Shown in pieces: positions 1 to 9,489 of a stretch of 64,000 nt of DNA. This stretch comes from Telopea speciosissima. Lineage: Eukaryota; Streptophyta; Magnoliopsida; Proteales; Proteaceae. The DNA is taken from NCBI RefSeq assembly GCF_018873765.1, contig NW_025317398.1, forward strand, positions 1 to 64,000. The letters run 5' to 3'. Below the pieces are notes generated by a model, which had not been told where the DNA came from, did no database searches, and worked only from the letters and a program-made list of their open reading frames with translations. Position 1 is the stretch's first letter; every line of letters starts with the position of its first letter. The position numbers and the translations under genes were made by a program.

Positions 1-340
1 TCAGCTTATGGGTATACTCAAGATCAACAAGGTTTGTTAAATTTGCATCTGCTTGGCATTCTTCAAAATTCTAAGGCGAACAGGGACTCCCATTAATAAT
101 GCTCTAATATCTGAAGAATATTGCTGCTTTTAATATCTTTGTGGACATGGGAAGGGTTGGTACAGTTGTGGAGATAAGTATGCCCCATGGCCGGCCACAT
201 CCAATGCAATTTGTACCCTCTATGGCCTGCTCATGCTGCCACGGATCCAGTTATTCATACGTCCATTCCTGGCGTACTCATAAACAAAATACCAATCTCC
301 CTCACTGAAACAAACACCTTGAGATCTTGATAATATTGAC
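1..340 (-). pseudogene. LysM receptor-like kinase pseudogene, kinase-domain piece
   Basis: Read on the minus strand, this stretch encodes parts of a receptor-kinase domain. From about 340 down come a hinge-like VYEYARNG segment, then VQIALDVAG (helix before the catalytic loop), then HKDIKSSNIL at about 115-144. HKD in place of the usual HRD is the form I associate with the weak or inactive kinases of the LYK4/LYK5 group. The pieces lie in different frames and are cut by stops, and the region between VQIALDVAG and HKDIK is altered, so this is not a working gene. The window edge cuts off the C-terminal kinase lobe. The LysM part of the same gene lies 1.2 kb away at 1580-1910 in the correct order for a minus-strand gene. 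The LYK4/5 assignment is inferred from motifs and could be another LysM receptor kinase. Confidence 0.65.
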
Positions 341-364
341 ATATATATATATATATATATATAT
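341..364. repeat. (TA)n microsatellite
   Basis: About eleven TA dinucleotides in a row at the edge of the kinase pseudogene piece. Confidence 0.9.
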
Positions 365-1194
365 TTTGGGATAGGCAGGCCCCTAAGGAGAGTTGAACTC
401 ATGATTGTTAAGGTTTGAGAATTGGATGGTGGATTCTGTAAAGGAACAAGGTGCGTTGTGAATGGGTAAATGGTGACTTCAGAAAGCTTATTAGCCTAAA
501 GGGTCTCCACAATGTGTTATCAAGGCAAATATTGTAAGACTAAATTGTAACACAGTAATAAGAAAAATACTTGTTATCAGTACCGAGACACGAACCAGAG
601 AGGAGAACTTCAACAGCACAAACAGGAACCAGAGACACGAACCAGGTGAGTTGAGTCGTTTCTAACAGATACTTTCCTTAGGGTTTTAGGTGCCCCCACT
701 TCTGCAACGGGGTTGACCTTGCACCTAACCCTCTAAGATGAAACAACTCCTAAACGTATAGGTTGCAGAACCTGATACGAGTACAGTAGGACTCCAACGG
801 TTGTACTATCACTCTGTTTATAGAAGATACAGTAAGGCAAAACTGTCTCTGGAATGAACAGTTGCAGAGACAGAAAACAAAATCTGTTGTGTATATATAA
901 TGGCAAGCATGACTTGGTGTATATATAGTGCTGGAGTACCCTTTCATGAAGGGATATATCCGTATGAATACAGGTGAGACAATACACGTTTCCTTCACGT
1001 ACAGGGAGGGGGTGTATCTATTCGTATACGTGTACGAATAGGCATGTACGGTTCAACCGTATAAATGAACCATGGGTGAACCAAACCGAGTTTTAAAATG
1101 AAAATTAAAACTCAAAACTCAAAAGGGCAAAACTTATATTATCTAAAAAATAAGGTTTTGCCCACACCCACACCCACACCCCAACCCCGACCCT

Positions 1195-1230
1195 GACCTC
1201 GACCTCGACCTCGACCTCGACCTCGACCTC
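1195..1230. repeat. (GACCTC)6 hexamer repeat
   Basis: Six uninterrupted copies of GACCTC follow a degenerate C-rich run of CACACC and CCCGAC units (1160-1194). The block is far more GC-rich than its surroundings. Confidence 0.9.
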
Positions 1231-1579
1231 GACCACGGCCCGGCGCGCATGCGCGATTCAAAAGCACCCCAAGGACCCCCCACACACTAGAGAGAAGGGT
1301 GACTACCTCTCCAAAGGGCTCACACCTTAAGAAAACAACCCTATATATATACCCCTCAAGTTACTCTCCCATAACCAATGTGGGACTATTCTTGAGCTCA
1401 ATATTGCCTCTTGCACATAAGAGTACACAACAAATTCAAACAAAAAAATGGAGGAAAGTAAAAAGGAGGTAATGAACAAAAGACGCATTTTTGAAACTTT
1501 GACTCACATTGACTCTAAAGTGCTTTTTGAAATAAAACATTGACTCAAAAAGTGCTTTTTGAAATAATAATACAACACG

Positions 1580-1910
1580 ATGTTAGGCCCCAAACTGGAC
1601 ACTTATAGTGAAAAACATAATTGAATCACCCCAAGTGTGATTGTAAACTGAGTAGATATTTGACACCAGCATCATTTTGATCCTTGAATCCTTTGGCCAG
1701 CATAGATTTCTTGTGTTGGATTGGTTCTGGATAACTTGACAGGTGGAAAGACCTTGGAAGTTGTTGTTGGAGATCGAGAAATAAGTATCAATGTATTTAA
1801 CAATATAAGAAGTGTTTGCCTGATAATACTGACCGGAACAGGACCAATTGGCGGGAACGATCACCTCCTTGTTTGTTTCGAAGGTTGTAGTTTTGGTTAT
1901 GAATTAATCT
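1580..1910 (-). pseudogene. LysM receptor-like kinase pseudogene, LysM ectodomain piece
   Basis: Minus-strand translation gives TFETNKEVIVP, then CSGQYYQANTSYIVK, then TYFSISNNNFQGLSTCQ. This is the layout of a LysM receptor ectodomain: end of one LysM, a CXC-type linker, then a LysM beginning with a Y..K..DTYF-like strand. Such proteins bind chitin fragments at the plasma membrane. The first cysteine of the usual CXC pair reads as tryptophan (ANWSCSG). After the second LysM the frame shifts; a different frame then reads NDAGVKYLLS, again matching this family. Part of the following segment appears deleted. With the kinase piece at 1-340 it forms one decayed minus-strand gene. LYK4/5-type is the best guess. 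Confidence 0.65.
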
Positions 1911-2412
1911 GGGGAGCTTATATGGTGCAGGCCGGTTTGCAGAAAGGAAAGTGGGGCGGGGTTGTAGGGGAGGAGAAGGGTTGCAGAGGTGTTCGTTTAC
2001 TGGAGAGAGAGAGAGGATGTTGGGGGTATTTTAGGACTTTTATTATTATATGGGGATTTGGTAAATCTTTTTAACATTTTAATTTGTGATTGTAAAACAT
2101 AAATTTATACTTACTAGTTTTGTAAAACCTTTTGTTATCAAGTAGATCTAGGCAATTCTCACATTATATTTCCACTGTTGCTTGATATCAGTGTCTAGGG
2201 GGTTGCAGGCCTGCAGTCCACGCCCAGACACAGTTGGGGGGGGGGGTTAAATGACTATCCTGCCCCCATGAAAGGTGAAAATACCGCCCCAGAGTTGCCA
2301 GTACGCTTACTCTCATTGGCTGCCCCGCGCAAATGGCCGCTATCCCTCCTCTCCCCGTTTTTTTTTGATAGGTCTTGCACTATACTACTCTATGAGGAGG
2401 GGGTGGGGGAGG
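1911..2412. other. Intergenic, no gene seen
   Basis: No supported coding sequence. It contains a perfect palindrome tgcaggcctgca (about 2206-2217), an 11-base G run (2236-2246) and a poly-T run. The G run and the flanking gtgtctagg / cccagacac motifs suggest a fragment of a transposable element, but ends could not be set. Confidence 0.5.
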
Positions 2413-2417
2413 GAAGG
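2413..2417. repeat. Target-site duplication, left copy (gaagg)
   Basis: The same five bases, gaagg, occur directly before the 5-prime LTR and directly after the 3-prime LTR (6526-6530), as expected for LTR retrotransposon integration. Confidence 0.85.
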
Positions 2418-3675
2418 TGATGCAGCTCCAAGAAGGAAGAAGAAGAAGAAGAAACCCTGAACTTAGGGTTTAAATAGGGAGCCGTAGGCTAGGATTTCTA
2501 TTTTTCCATACTTAGTTATTTTTCTATTTTTTAGATTGAACCGGCTTAAATTGGTTGCATCCAATTGGTTCAATTGGTCTAATTTAAGTGAAATGTTCTT
2601 ATTGGCTAATAGGTTCTTATATCCTATTGGCTAGTATGGAATCTTCACTTAAGTTAATTGTTTTAAGTTAGATTCTTTTATGTTTAAGTTAGTAGGGGTA
2701 GTTAAGTCATTACACTATTTTAAGTAATTAATTAGACTTAAACCTCTTCCTTCCACGTTTTTGAGAAGGAGAGGTATTTAATTTGTAGTAGGAATTGGCC
2801 TATGACCTTATTATAAATATAAGAGATCGTGGGAGGCTCCCCACAATTGAAATTTGAAAAAAAAACCCTGTTTCTGCTGCTTGGCCATTCGCTGCTTGCT
2901 GCTCCTTGCTCTTCAAGAGTGTTTGCATCCTTGTGGGTACATCAAGGTGGAAGGGTGGGTGGAATCCTACGACTCCTTACGCCGTGACGGCTGGGAGGGT
3001 CTCTCATTCGAAGGTGGCTTCATCCTTCTTCAATCAAGCTGTTGCCAGTGGAATCTAGTAGTAAGTTTGCTCTTTAATTTCTGTTTTTCCATTCATACTC
3101 CCTCCCTATCGATTTCCCTTAAACCCTAGATCATCTAGGTTATTTTTAGTACTCATCACCCATTTGAATTCAATCAGATTCAGACCATAGCTCCATCACA
3201 CCCCTGCCTATACTCGATCTCAGTTGCTACCCTTTTCCATCACTCTAAACCCTAACTCCCCATTAATCACTATAAACCTAAGAAACCCTAATTTCAGTCC
3301 AGACCTATTCAGCCATCAGAAAACCTTCCTGCTGCAGCCGAACCTTCCCCCTAATCCCTCTAACACTCAACCTTAACCCTTGCCCCTGAATCCTACTGTA
3401 AACCCTAGGTTTGGCTATTTTCCTAATTTTAAAAACCCAAAACCCTAACCCTAAATCTGCAGAATTTTGAAACCTAACCAAATCCAGATATTTTTATACC
3501 ATAATGACCCTCTAAACCTGCAGATTAAAACCATATAAACCCCATTCCCAAATTTCCATCCTAAACCCTAATTTTCCCTAAAACAACCCCTAATCAGCCC
3601 TAAACAGCAGGCTTAACCAGAGCTTGATTCTACCTGGCTCCTAGTAGGATTATTTCCTATTCTAGGACTACATTA
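2418..3675 (+). repeat. 5-prime LTR of the gag-only element
   Basis: It starts TGATGCAG and ends CTACATTA; the 3-prime copy ends CTGCATTA, so the termini form a near-perfect 8-bp inverted repeat. It contains a TATA box and at least seven AAACCCTA-type motifs. The short ORF at 2854-3129 lies wholly inside the LTR and recurs in the other LTR; it is not treated as a gene. Confidence 0.9.
2811..2820 (+). promoter_or_regulatory. TATA box of the 5-prime LTR
   Basis: ttataaatat lies in the middle of the LTR, where the U3/R border is expected; the same box is at 5664-5673 in the 3-prime LTR. Transcription would start about 30 bases downstream. Confidence 0.6.
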
Positions 3676-3678
3676 TTT

Positions 3679-3691
3679 TGGTATCAAAGCC
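3679..3691 (+). promoter_or_regulatory. Primer-binding site, initiator Met tRNA type
   Basis: tggtatcaaagcc begins three bases after the LTR end and resembles the TGGTATCAGAGCC site of many plant elements primed by initiator methionine tRNA, with one G to A change. It directly abuts the gag ATG. Confidence 0.8.
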
Positions 3692-5314
3692 ATGGATGAA
3701 CATGGCAACCTGGTGCTGCCACTACCACCCGACCCCATGGCAGCCATGCTAGAGATGTTCAGGAAATTTACTGCAGACCAGAAGACCTTGTTTGAAGACC
3801 TTAGGGTTGAACAGAGAGCTATGGCTAAAAGGCTGCAAGTAATTGAACATAGGCAGCTTATAGCTAATGGGGACAACAATGTACCCATAGAAGAGGACAG
3901 GTATCAACCCCATTCAGTGGTACAGAGACTGCCTAACAGAGATGGGAGCCCTAGAGATGACTACAGGGGTTATAGAGATGGACATATAGGTCACATGGAC
4001 AGATTCAGGACTGATCGAGATGACAGAGATGATAGAGACTACTATAGAGATCGTCGGGACAGACCTAGATATGCCCGTGAGCCTTCTCGGGAACACAGAG
4101 ATCACCACCGAGGCTACAGAGACAGAGATAGAGAAGACCGGGACAGAGACAGAGGTCGGCAGCCCACTTTTGAAGAGTATATGAGGTCCTACTTCACTGG
4201 AGACCAAGGTACTAATCGACGACGTACAGGTAACCAGAAGGTGAAGCTTGAGCTAAAAGAATTTGATGGTAATTCTGACCCTCAAGTGTTTTATGATTGG
4301 CTTGTTGCAATAGAAGACTATTTCGATTGGTATGATCTATTTGAAGAAGGGAAAATGAAGTTAATCCGTGCTAAGCTTGTCGGAGCTGCACGTGAGTGGT
4401 GGAGAACTGCTGAAAGAGAGATGGACTTCAATGGTATTGCACCTCGCACTTGGGAAGACATGAAATATGACCTGAGCAAGCAATACTTACCAAGGCACTT
4501 CAGGTCTCAGATGCAGGATAAATTCAACTCCCTCCGCCAAGGGACCATGACTGTAACTGAGTACATGAGGCAATTCAATGCTCTTTCTTCTCGCACTAGC
4601 ATTAGGGAGGAGGGCATCCAAATGCTTTCCAGGTTCATATTGGGACTATCAAGTGAGATCAACAGGACAATTAGAGTGGTTGATGTTGTAGATGTTCGAG
4701 ATTGTTTTGAGAAGGCCTAGAAAGCAGAGGAGCTATTAACTTCATGTAAACAACCAAGTTCTACTTCCAAGCCGGCCTACATCAACACTAGCACCTCAAA
4801 ACAAGGTTCCTCTATAGGCAACACTTCTCATCCTGCTGTTCCCCCACGTGTGGATGACAAGGGCAAGACTCCTATGGGCCGAAATGACCCCTTTACTTGT
4901 TATTTTTGTCAAGATAAGGGACATATCGCTATGGACTGCCCATATAAGAAGAAGCCTCTCAACGTGGCTGAAAAAGAAGAAGTTCAAGGTGAAGATGAAG
5001 ACCAAGGCGGCATTCACATTTATGCACTTCCCCCTGACGATGATGAACATTATTTTGATGATGAAGATTTACAAGGTGTTCATGTAATTCGTCAAGAGGC
5101 TGTTGTCCAACCAGATTTACAATCTTCTTCATCCTCCAAAGAGCTGCTGTCCGCATACAATATTGCACCATCCGCCGAAGATAAACTCAAGCAACTCGAC
5201 CCTGATTTAGAAGACCATTTTGTGATCTCCAGCCATTCATCGGGGATGAATGTTTTCAAGACGGGGAGAGTTGATGCAGCTCCAAGAAGGAAGAAGAAGA
5301 AGAAGAAACCCTGA
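3692..5314 (+). pseudogene. gag: Gag polyprotein of the gag-only element, one in-frame stop
   Basis: Gag packages element RNA into virus-like particles. The frame runs 540 codons and is open except for one TAG at 4718-4720. Domains in order: a short helical N-terminus; an Arg/Asp dipeptide-rich region at about residues 108-165; a Retrotrans_gag-type capsid core at about 190-335 with the FYDWL...EWW...W...F pattern; and a CX2CX4HX4C zinc knuckle at residues 403-416 (CYFCQDKGHIAMDC). A very acidic stretch follows. No protease DTG motif is present. The last 14 or so codons lie inside the 3-prime LTR and add a basic RRKKKKKK tail. The ATG at 3692 sits in a good context (gccATGG) immediately after the primer site. 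Without readthrough of the TAG, a 342-residue protein lacking the zinc knuckle would be made. Confidence 0.85.
5261..5271 (+). promoter_or_regulatory. Polypurine tract of the gag-only element
   Basis: acggggagag lies directly before the 3-prime LTR and would prime plus-strand DNA synthesis. It also codes for part of Gag, because gag runs on into the LTR. Confidence 0.6.
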
Positions 5315-6525
5315 ACTTAGGGTTTAAATAGGGAGCCGTAGGCTGGGATTTCTGTTTTCCATACTTAGTTATTTTTCTATTTTTTAGATTGAACCGGCTT
5401 AAATTGGTTGCATCCAATTGGTTCAATTAGTCTAATTTAAGTGAAATGTTCCTATTGGCTAATAGGTTCTTATATCCTATTGGCTAGTATGGAATCTTCA
5501 CTTAAGTTAATTGTTCTAAGTTAGATTCTTTTATGTTTAAGTTAGTAGGGGTAGTTAAGTCATTACACTATTTTAAGTAATTAATTAGACTTAAACCTCT
5601 CCCTTCCACGTTTTTGAGAAGGAGAGGTATTTAATTTGTAGTAGGAATTGGCCTATGGCCTTATTATAAATATAAGAGATCGTGGGAGGCTCCCCCACAA
5701 TTGAAATTTGAAAAAAACCTGTTTTCTCGCTGGCGCCGATTGCTGCGCTGCTCCTTGCTCTTCAAGAGTGTTTGCATCCTTGTGGGTACATCAAGGTGGA
5801 AGGGTGGGTGGAATCCTACGACTCCTTACGCCGTGACGGCTGGGAGGGTCTCTCATTTGAAGGTGGCTTCATCCTTCTTCAATCAAGCTGCTGCCAGTGG
5901 AATCTAGTAGTAAGTTTGCTCTTTAATTTCTGTTTTTCCATTCATACTCCCTCCCTATCGATTTCCCTTAAACCCTAGATCATCTAGGTTATTTTTAATA
6001 CTCATCACCCATCTGAATTCAATCAGATTCAGACCATAGCTCCATCACACCCCTGCCTATACTCGATCCCAATTGCTGCCCCTTTCCATCACTCTAAACC
6101 CTAACTCCCCATTAATCACTATAAACCTAAGAAACCCTAATTTCTGTCCAGACCTATTCAGCAATCAGAAAACCTTCCTGCTGCAGCCGAACCTTCCCCC
6201 TAGTCCCTCTAACACTCGACCTTAACCCCTACCCCTGAATCCTACTGTAAACCCTAGTTTTGGCTATTTTCCTAATTTTAAAAACCCGAAACCCTAACCC
6301 TAAATCTGCAAAATTTTGAAACCTAACCAAATCCAGATATTTTTATACCATAATGACCCTCTAAACCTGCAGATTAGAACCCTATAAACCCCATTCCCAA
6401 ATTTCCATCCTAAACCCTAATTTTGCCCTAAAATAGCCCCTAATCAGCCCTAAACAGAAGGCTTAACCAGAGCTTGATTTTACCTGGTTCCTAGTAGGAT
6501 TATTTCCTATTCTAGGACTGCATTA
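5272..6525 (+). repeat. 3-prime LTR of the gag-only element
   Basis: It matches 2418-3675 along its whole length, with the same termini and TATA box (5664-5673), and ends in CTGCATTA before the target duplication gaagg. The most divergent patch is around 5710-5755, where short indels occur. Confidence 0.9.
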
Positions 6526-6530
6526 GAAGG

Positions 6531-7091
6531 TGTGAACGAGAAGACATGAACCCAAGACCTCCTGGTACTCTAGTAGGATGGGCTTTAATGCTCCACACTC
6601 TACCAAGTGCACTATGCACATGTTCACCTCATGGTATTGCATTGTTTTGCCTTAGGAATAGTGTTTGTTCTACATGGGTCTCTTCAGCCTCTGCAATTGG
6701 AAGTTAGCCATCTACTTAGGGTGATGAAGGTGATGTTGTAGAACTAAATCGTTACTCTTACATGCCTTCTCACACACTCTTCTACCATTAAATAAACATT
6801 CACATTTCTCATGTTCTTTGACAAGTTAAGATGCCTACCTTGGCTAGGTCCAAGAATCAAATTCTCCTTCAAGTTGTTTTGGGTCAGTATGGTAACCTTC
6901 CAAAAATCGTTTCTAGTGTTTTTTTCTGTTTTTGGGGCCAGAAATGGAACAAATCCTATATGTGTTGCCCAATATATTTTTGTGTTTATTTGAAATGAAC
7001 CAGGTAATATAAATGGTTCTGACATAGTTTTGAGAAACAACAAAAAGAAGCTCTGAAAAAACAGAAACACAAACTGATCGAAAGCGAAAAT
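6531..7091. other. Intergenic, no gene seen
   Basis: No supported coding sequence. The stretch near 6550-6640 (cccaagacctcctggtac and following) looks like dispersed plant repeat DNA, but I cannot assign it. Confidence 0.5.
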
Positions 7092-7118
7092 GTGCACAAT
7101 ATAGACTCGATATTCATG

Positions 7119-7371
7119 AATCACCACCACCACCACCACCACCACCACCACTGTCACTGCCACTACCTCCACCTCCACCACCACCAACTCCACCACCACC
7201 ACCACCACCTCTACCGCTACCGCCGCCGCCACCACCACCACCACCACCTTCATCACCACCTCCACCATCATTGCCGCCACCCCCACCACATCCACCACCA
7301 CACTACCACCGCCGCCACCTCAACCTCCACCTTTACCTTCACTGCCACCACCACCACCACCACCACCACAA
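7119..7371. repeat. Imperfect (CCA)n / (CAC)n microsatellite, about 250 bp
   Basis: A long run of CCA, ACC and CAC triplets broken by occasional CTG, TCC and GCC. It creates an apparent poly-histidine ORF on the plus strand (7092-7376) and a poly-valine ORF on the minus strand (6744-7301). Both are composition artefacts. Confidence 0.9.
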
Positions 7372-7376
7372 AATAG

Positions 7377-7783
7377 AAGAAATTCTTCTCTTAATATGCA
7401 ATTCATACATGTTTTTTTTTTGGTGACAGAAACAATTTTTTTCCAGTTTTACCAAACAACATTTGTTGATATAGAATTACTCCAAATCATAGAAACATAG
7501 AAATTGTTTCTAACTCAAAAACAGTATTTTAGAACAAAAATGCTGCCGTACAAGCCCTTTATCCCTAATTGATTTTCAAAAACTTTTTTTTTTCAACCCA
7601 TGGGTCCGCTAGAGTAGATTTGACTATTGAAAAAGGCCGACCAAAACCGGTTCCAGAATCCAGAATGGCTGGAGCTGGAAAGGTAAGACCGCCAATGCCC
7701 AAATGATAAGTTTGGCTAGTAGAAATCTTGATAGTTTTTTTTTTCTACCCCATGATAAGTCTTGCTAGTACTCTCTCTCTCTC
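7377..7783. other. Intergenic, no gene seen
   Basis: AT-rich DNA with several T runs and a short CT repeat (about 7772-7785). Nothing coding was recognised. Confidence 0.5.
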
Positions 7784-7933
7784 TCAACAAGAACTCAACC
7801 TTATCCCAACTAAATGGGGTGGGCTACATGGATCCTTACCATCCAATCAGTTCCATTCAAAGGCATACTTGATACAAGGCTTAAGCTGCGCATGCCTTTC
7901 ATCACCCCTTCTCCTATAATCATTTTAGGTCTG
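7784..7933 (-). mobile_element. RTE-type LINE 3-prime tail fragment
   Basis: Minus-strand reading shows the 3-prime end typical of plant RTE LINEs: a segment like the RTE C-terminus, then ggatccatgtagcccacccc, then atttagttgggataagg. The same tail occurs on the plus strand at about 15740-15800 and 39370-39430. It is broken on its far side by the LTR that starts at 7934. Confidence 0.65.
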
Positions 7934-8638
7934 TGTAGACGTGGAATTTTGTTACCCCCCAGTAATGACAACAACAGGACGTGGATTGACATAGTACCTC
8001 TCTTAAGGACTCACCCCTACAACCACCTAGCCTATCCCACTGTGACCCCAATAAGGTTCGGATAAACAAATTTAAGTGCAGAATACTTCACGTTAGCCAG
8101 TGGTGCAGAAACAGCTTTAAAAAGATTGTCGGAAATCCCCCCAACACTAAAATAGTATTGACACTTGTTCTGAATTTCAAAATATTTTTGGACCAAAACA
8201 TGGACCAACACTTGCACCATTGGATAGTGCTCGGAACAACGAATCCAATGGTATATCTCACGAAACAATTCGATGTCTGGGCGTGAAGCATCGCTCAAAA
8301 CTGCACAAAAAAACAAAGACATTTTTCGGGACTAAAACGTGGACCCAAAAGTGGAGCTGTTTAGCTAAAAAATATCCCAAAATATCTAATTTTGGTTCTC
8401 TATAAACAGCCCCTCTCATATTGAATTGTAATATGAATTTCTCTGTCCTAGCCATTTTTTGAGAGTTTTTCACTTGTTTTAGTGTTATCTCGTTGCCCTG
8501 ATGTCACTTTCCCTTACGGATAGTCCCTCGATAAGCCCCTCGATGTCCTGATTCTGCAAGAATGGGAACCTACCCGATTTGGCCTAAAAGTGCATGCATG
8601 ATCCATTTCTAAGACCAACCTTTTTAGGAGGTATAGTC

Positions 8639-8694
<56 letters not shown>

Positions 8695-9430
8695 CAATCC
8701 CCCTCGACCTGACCTGAGGTGGGGTTCTACCTGAATTTCGTCAACAAGTGCACCCGATAAGTTGAAGTTCTATCGGTCGTCAATAAAGTTCACCCGATAA
8801 GTCAGGGTTCTGTCTGAATTTCGTCAACAAAAGTTTGTTTGATAAGTCGTGGTTTTGTCAAAACTCTGTCAATAAAGCTCATTCAATAGAGCCAAAGTTC
8901 CACCAAAATTTCTGTGTGAAAGTCCACCCAAGAAGCAAGGAATCTTCCCTTTCCGATCCTCGTTGTGGGTCGTTCCTAGGTATGTTCACCCCTCATTTTA
9001 TTTCAAATTTGGCATACTGTAGGTCTTTAAAGTAATCTATTTTAGTGTAAATATTAGTGTATTTGCATCTAATTAATGTAGAATTTGTATCATGATCGGA
9101 TGTATAAATATTAGCTTTGCATGTTGGTATAAGACACTTTACAGGAGAATATTTGAATCTTAGCATCTAGTAGAAAGATTGACACATCTGGGTGGAGTGG
9201 GGTGCGTAAAACCTTCCCATCTTCATAGCCTAACCTCTTACCCATACACTGACCAGACCATTGGAATCAATCGTATCCCTATCCTTAACCGGGATTTAGG
9301 ATACCTATACAGGGTTCTAGACCCATAAAAACCAAGGTGGCGACTCCTTTTATTTTTAAATTGTGCATCTCGCACCCCCATCATGTTTCATTTGAGTCGC
9401 CAATAGGGACCAACCCAAGAAGGCGCTCCC
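7934..9430 (+). repeat. LTR-like repeat, family A/B copy A
   Basis: It begins TGTAGACGTGGAATTTTG and matches the repeat at 57498-58700 in order: start motif, a cccc(c)agtaatgac or tgacaatgag patch, gcatgttggtata, catctagtagaaaga, ggggtgc, then aggtggcgactcc. This is the style of gypsy (Tat-like) LTRs in plants. The right end is approximate. It contains a GA microsatellite. No coding sequence is supported inside it. Confidence 0.55.
8644..8691. repeat. (GA)n microsatellite
   Basis: About 23 uninterrupted GA units within the LTR-like repeat. Confidence 0.95.
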
Positions 9431-9489
9431 GACACCCACAAAGTGTTTGCGCCTGTGTTGAACCTTATTGTCTGCCTCTGGCTCTTTAA

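Larger units (their letters stand above)
341..1579. other. Insertion or replaced segment inside the LysM kinase pseudogene
   Basis: This block separates the two recognisable pieces of the pseudogene, where the third LysM, membrane segment and kinase N-lobe would be expected. It holds a TA repeat, a GACCTC repeat, a TATA-like stretch (ctatatatatacccc, about 1342-1356) and the motif accaatgtgggac (about 1374), which I associate with plant LTR or promoter DNA. No ORF in it resembles a protein. It could be an old LTR or another inserted element, but I could not find matching ends or a target duplication. Confidence 0.35.
2418..6525 (+). mobile_element. LTR retrotransposon carrying only gag (TR-GAG type)
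   Basis: A structurally complete 4.1-kb element: two LTRs of about 1.25 kb, a primer-binding site next to the 5-prime LTR, a purine tract before the 3-prime LTR and a 5-bp target duplication gaagg. The internal part (3676-5271, 1.6 kb) holds a single gene, gag. There is no protease, reverse transcriptase, RNase H or integrase. By established usage this is a non-autonomous terminal-repeat element with a GAG domain, which would need enzymes from a related Ty3/gypsy element. By eye the two LTRs differ at about 40 positions, mostly transitions, so the insertion is moderately old. Confidence 0.9.

Noticed and set aside
1019..1040. Palindrome tattcgtatacgtgtacgaata
   Set aside because: Short, in anonymous DNA, with no sign of function.
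2854..3129. 91-codon ORF with a hydrophobic start, repeated at 5772-5978
   Set aside because: It lies in the LTR downstream of the TATA box; its two copies differ by indels and start differently, so it is not maintained as a protein.
3914..4207. Minus-strand Ser/Val-rich ORF over gag
   Set aside because: It is the shadow of the Arg-Asp repeat on the other strand.
6540..6620. tRNA- or SINE-like look of the phrase around acccaagacctcctgg
   Set aside because: No cloverleaf and no clear A/B box pair could be drawn.
6744..7376. Overlapping ORFs rich in His (plus) and Val (minus)
   Set aside because: They are produced by the CCA/CAC microsatellite, with no other protein feature.
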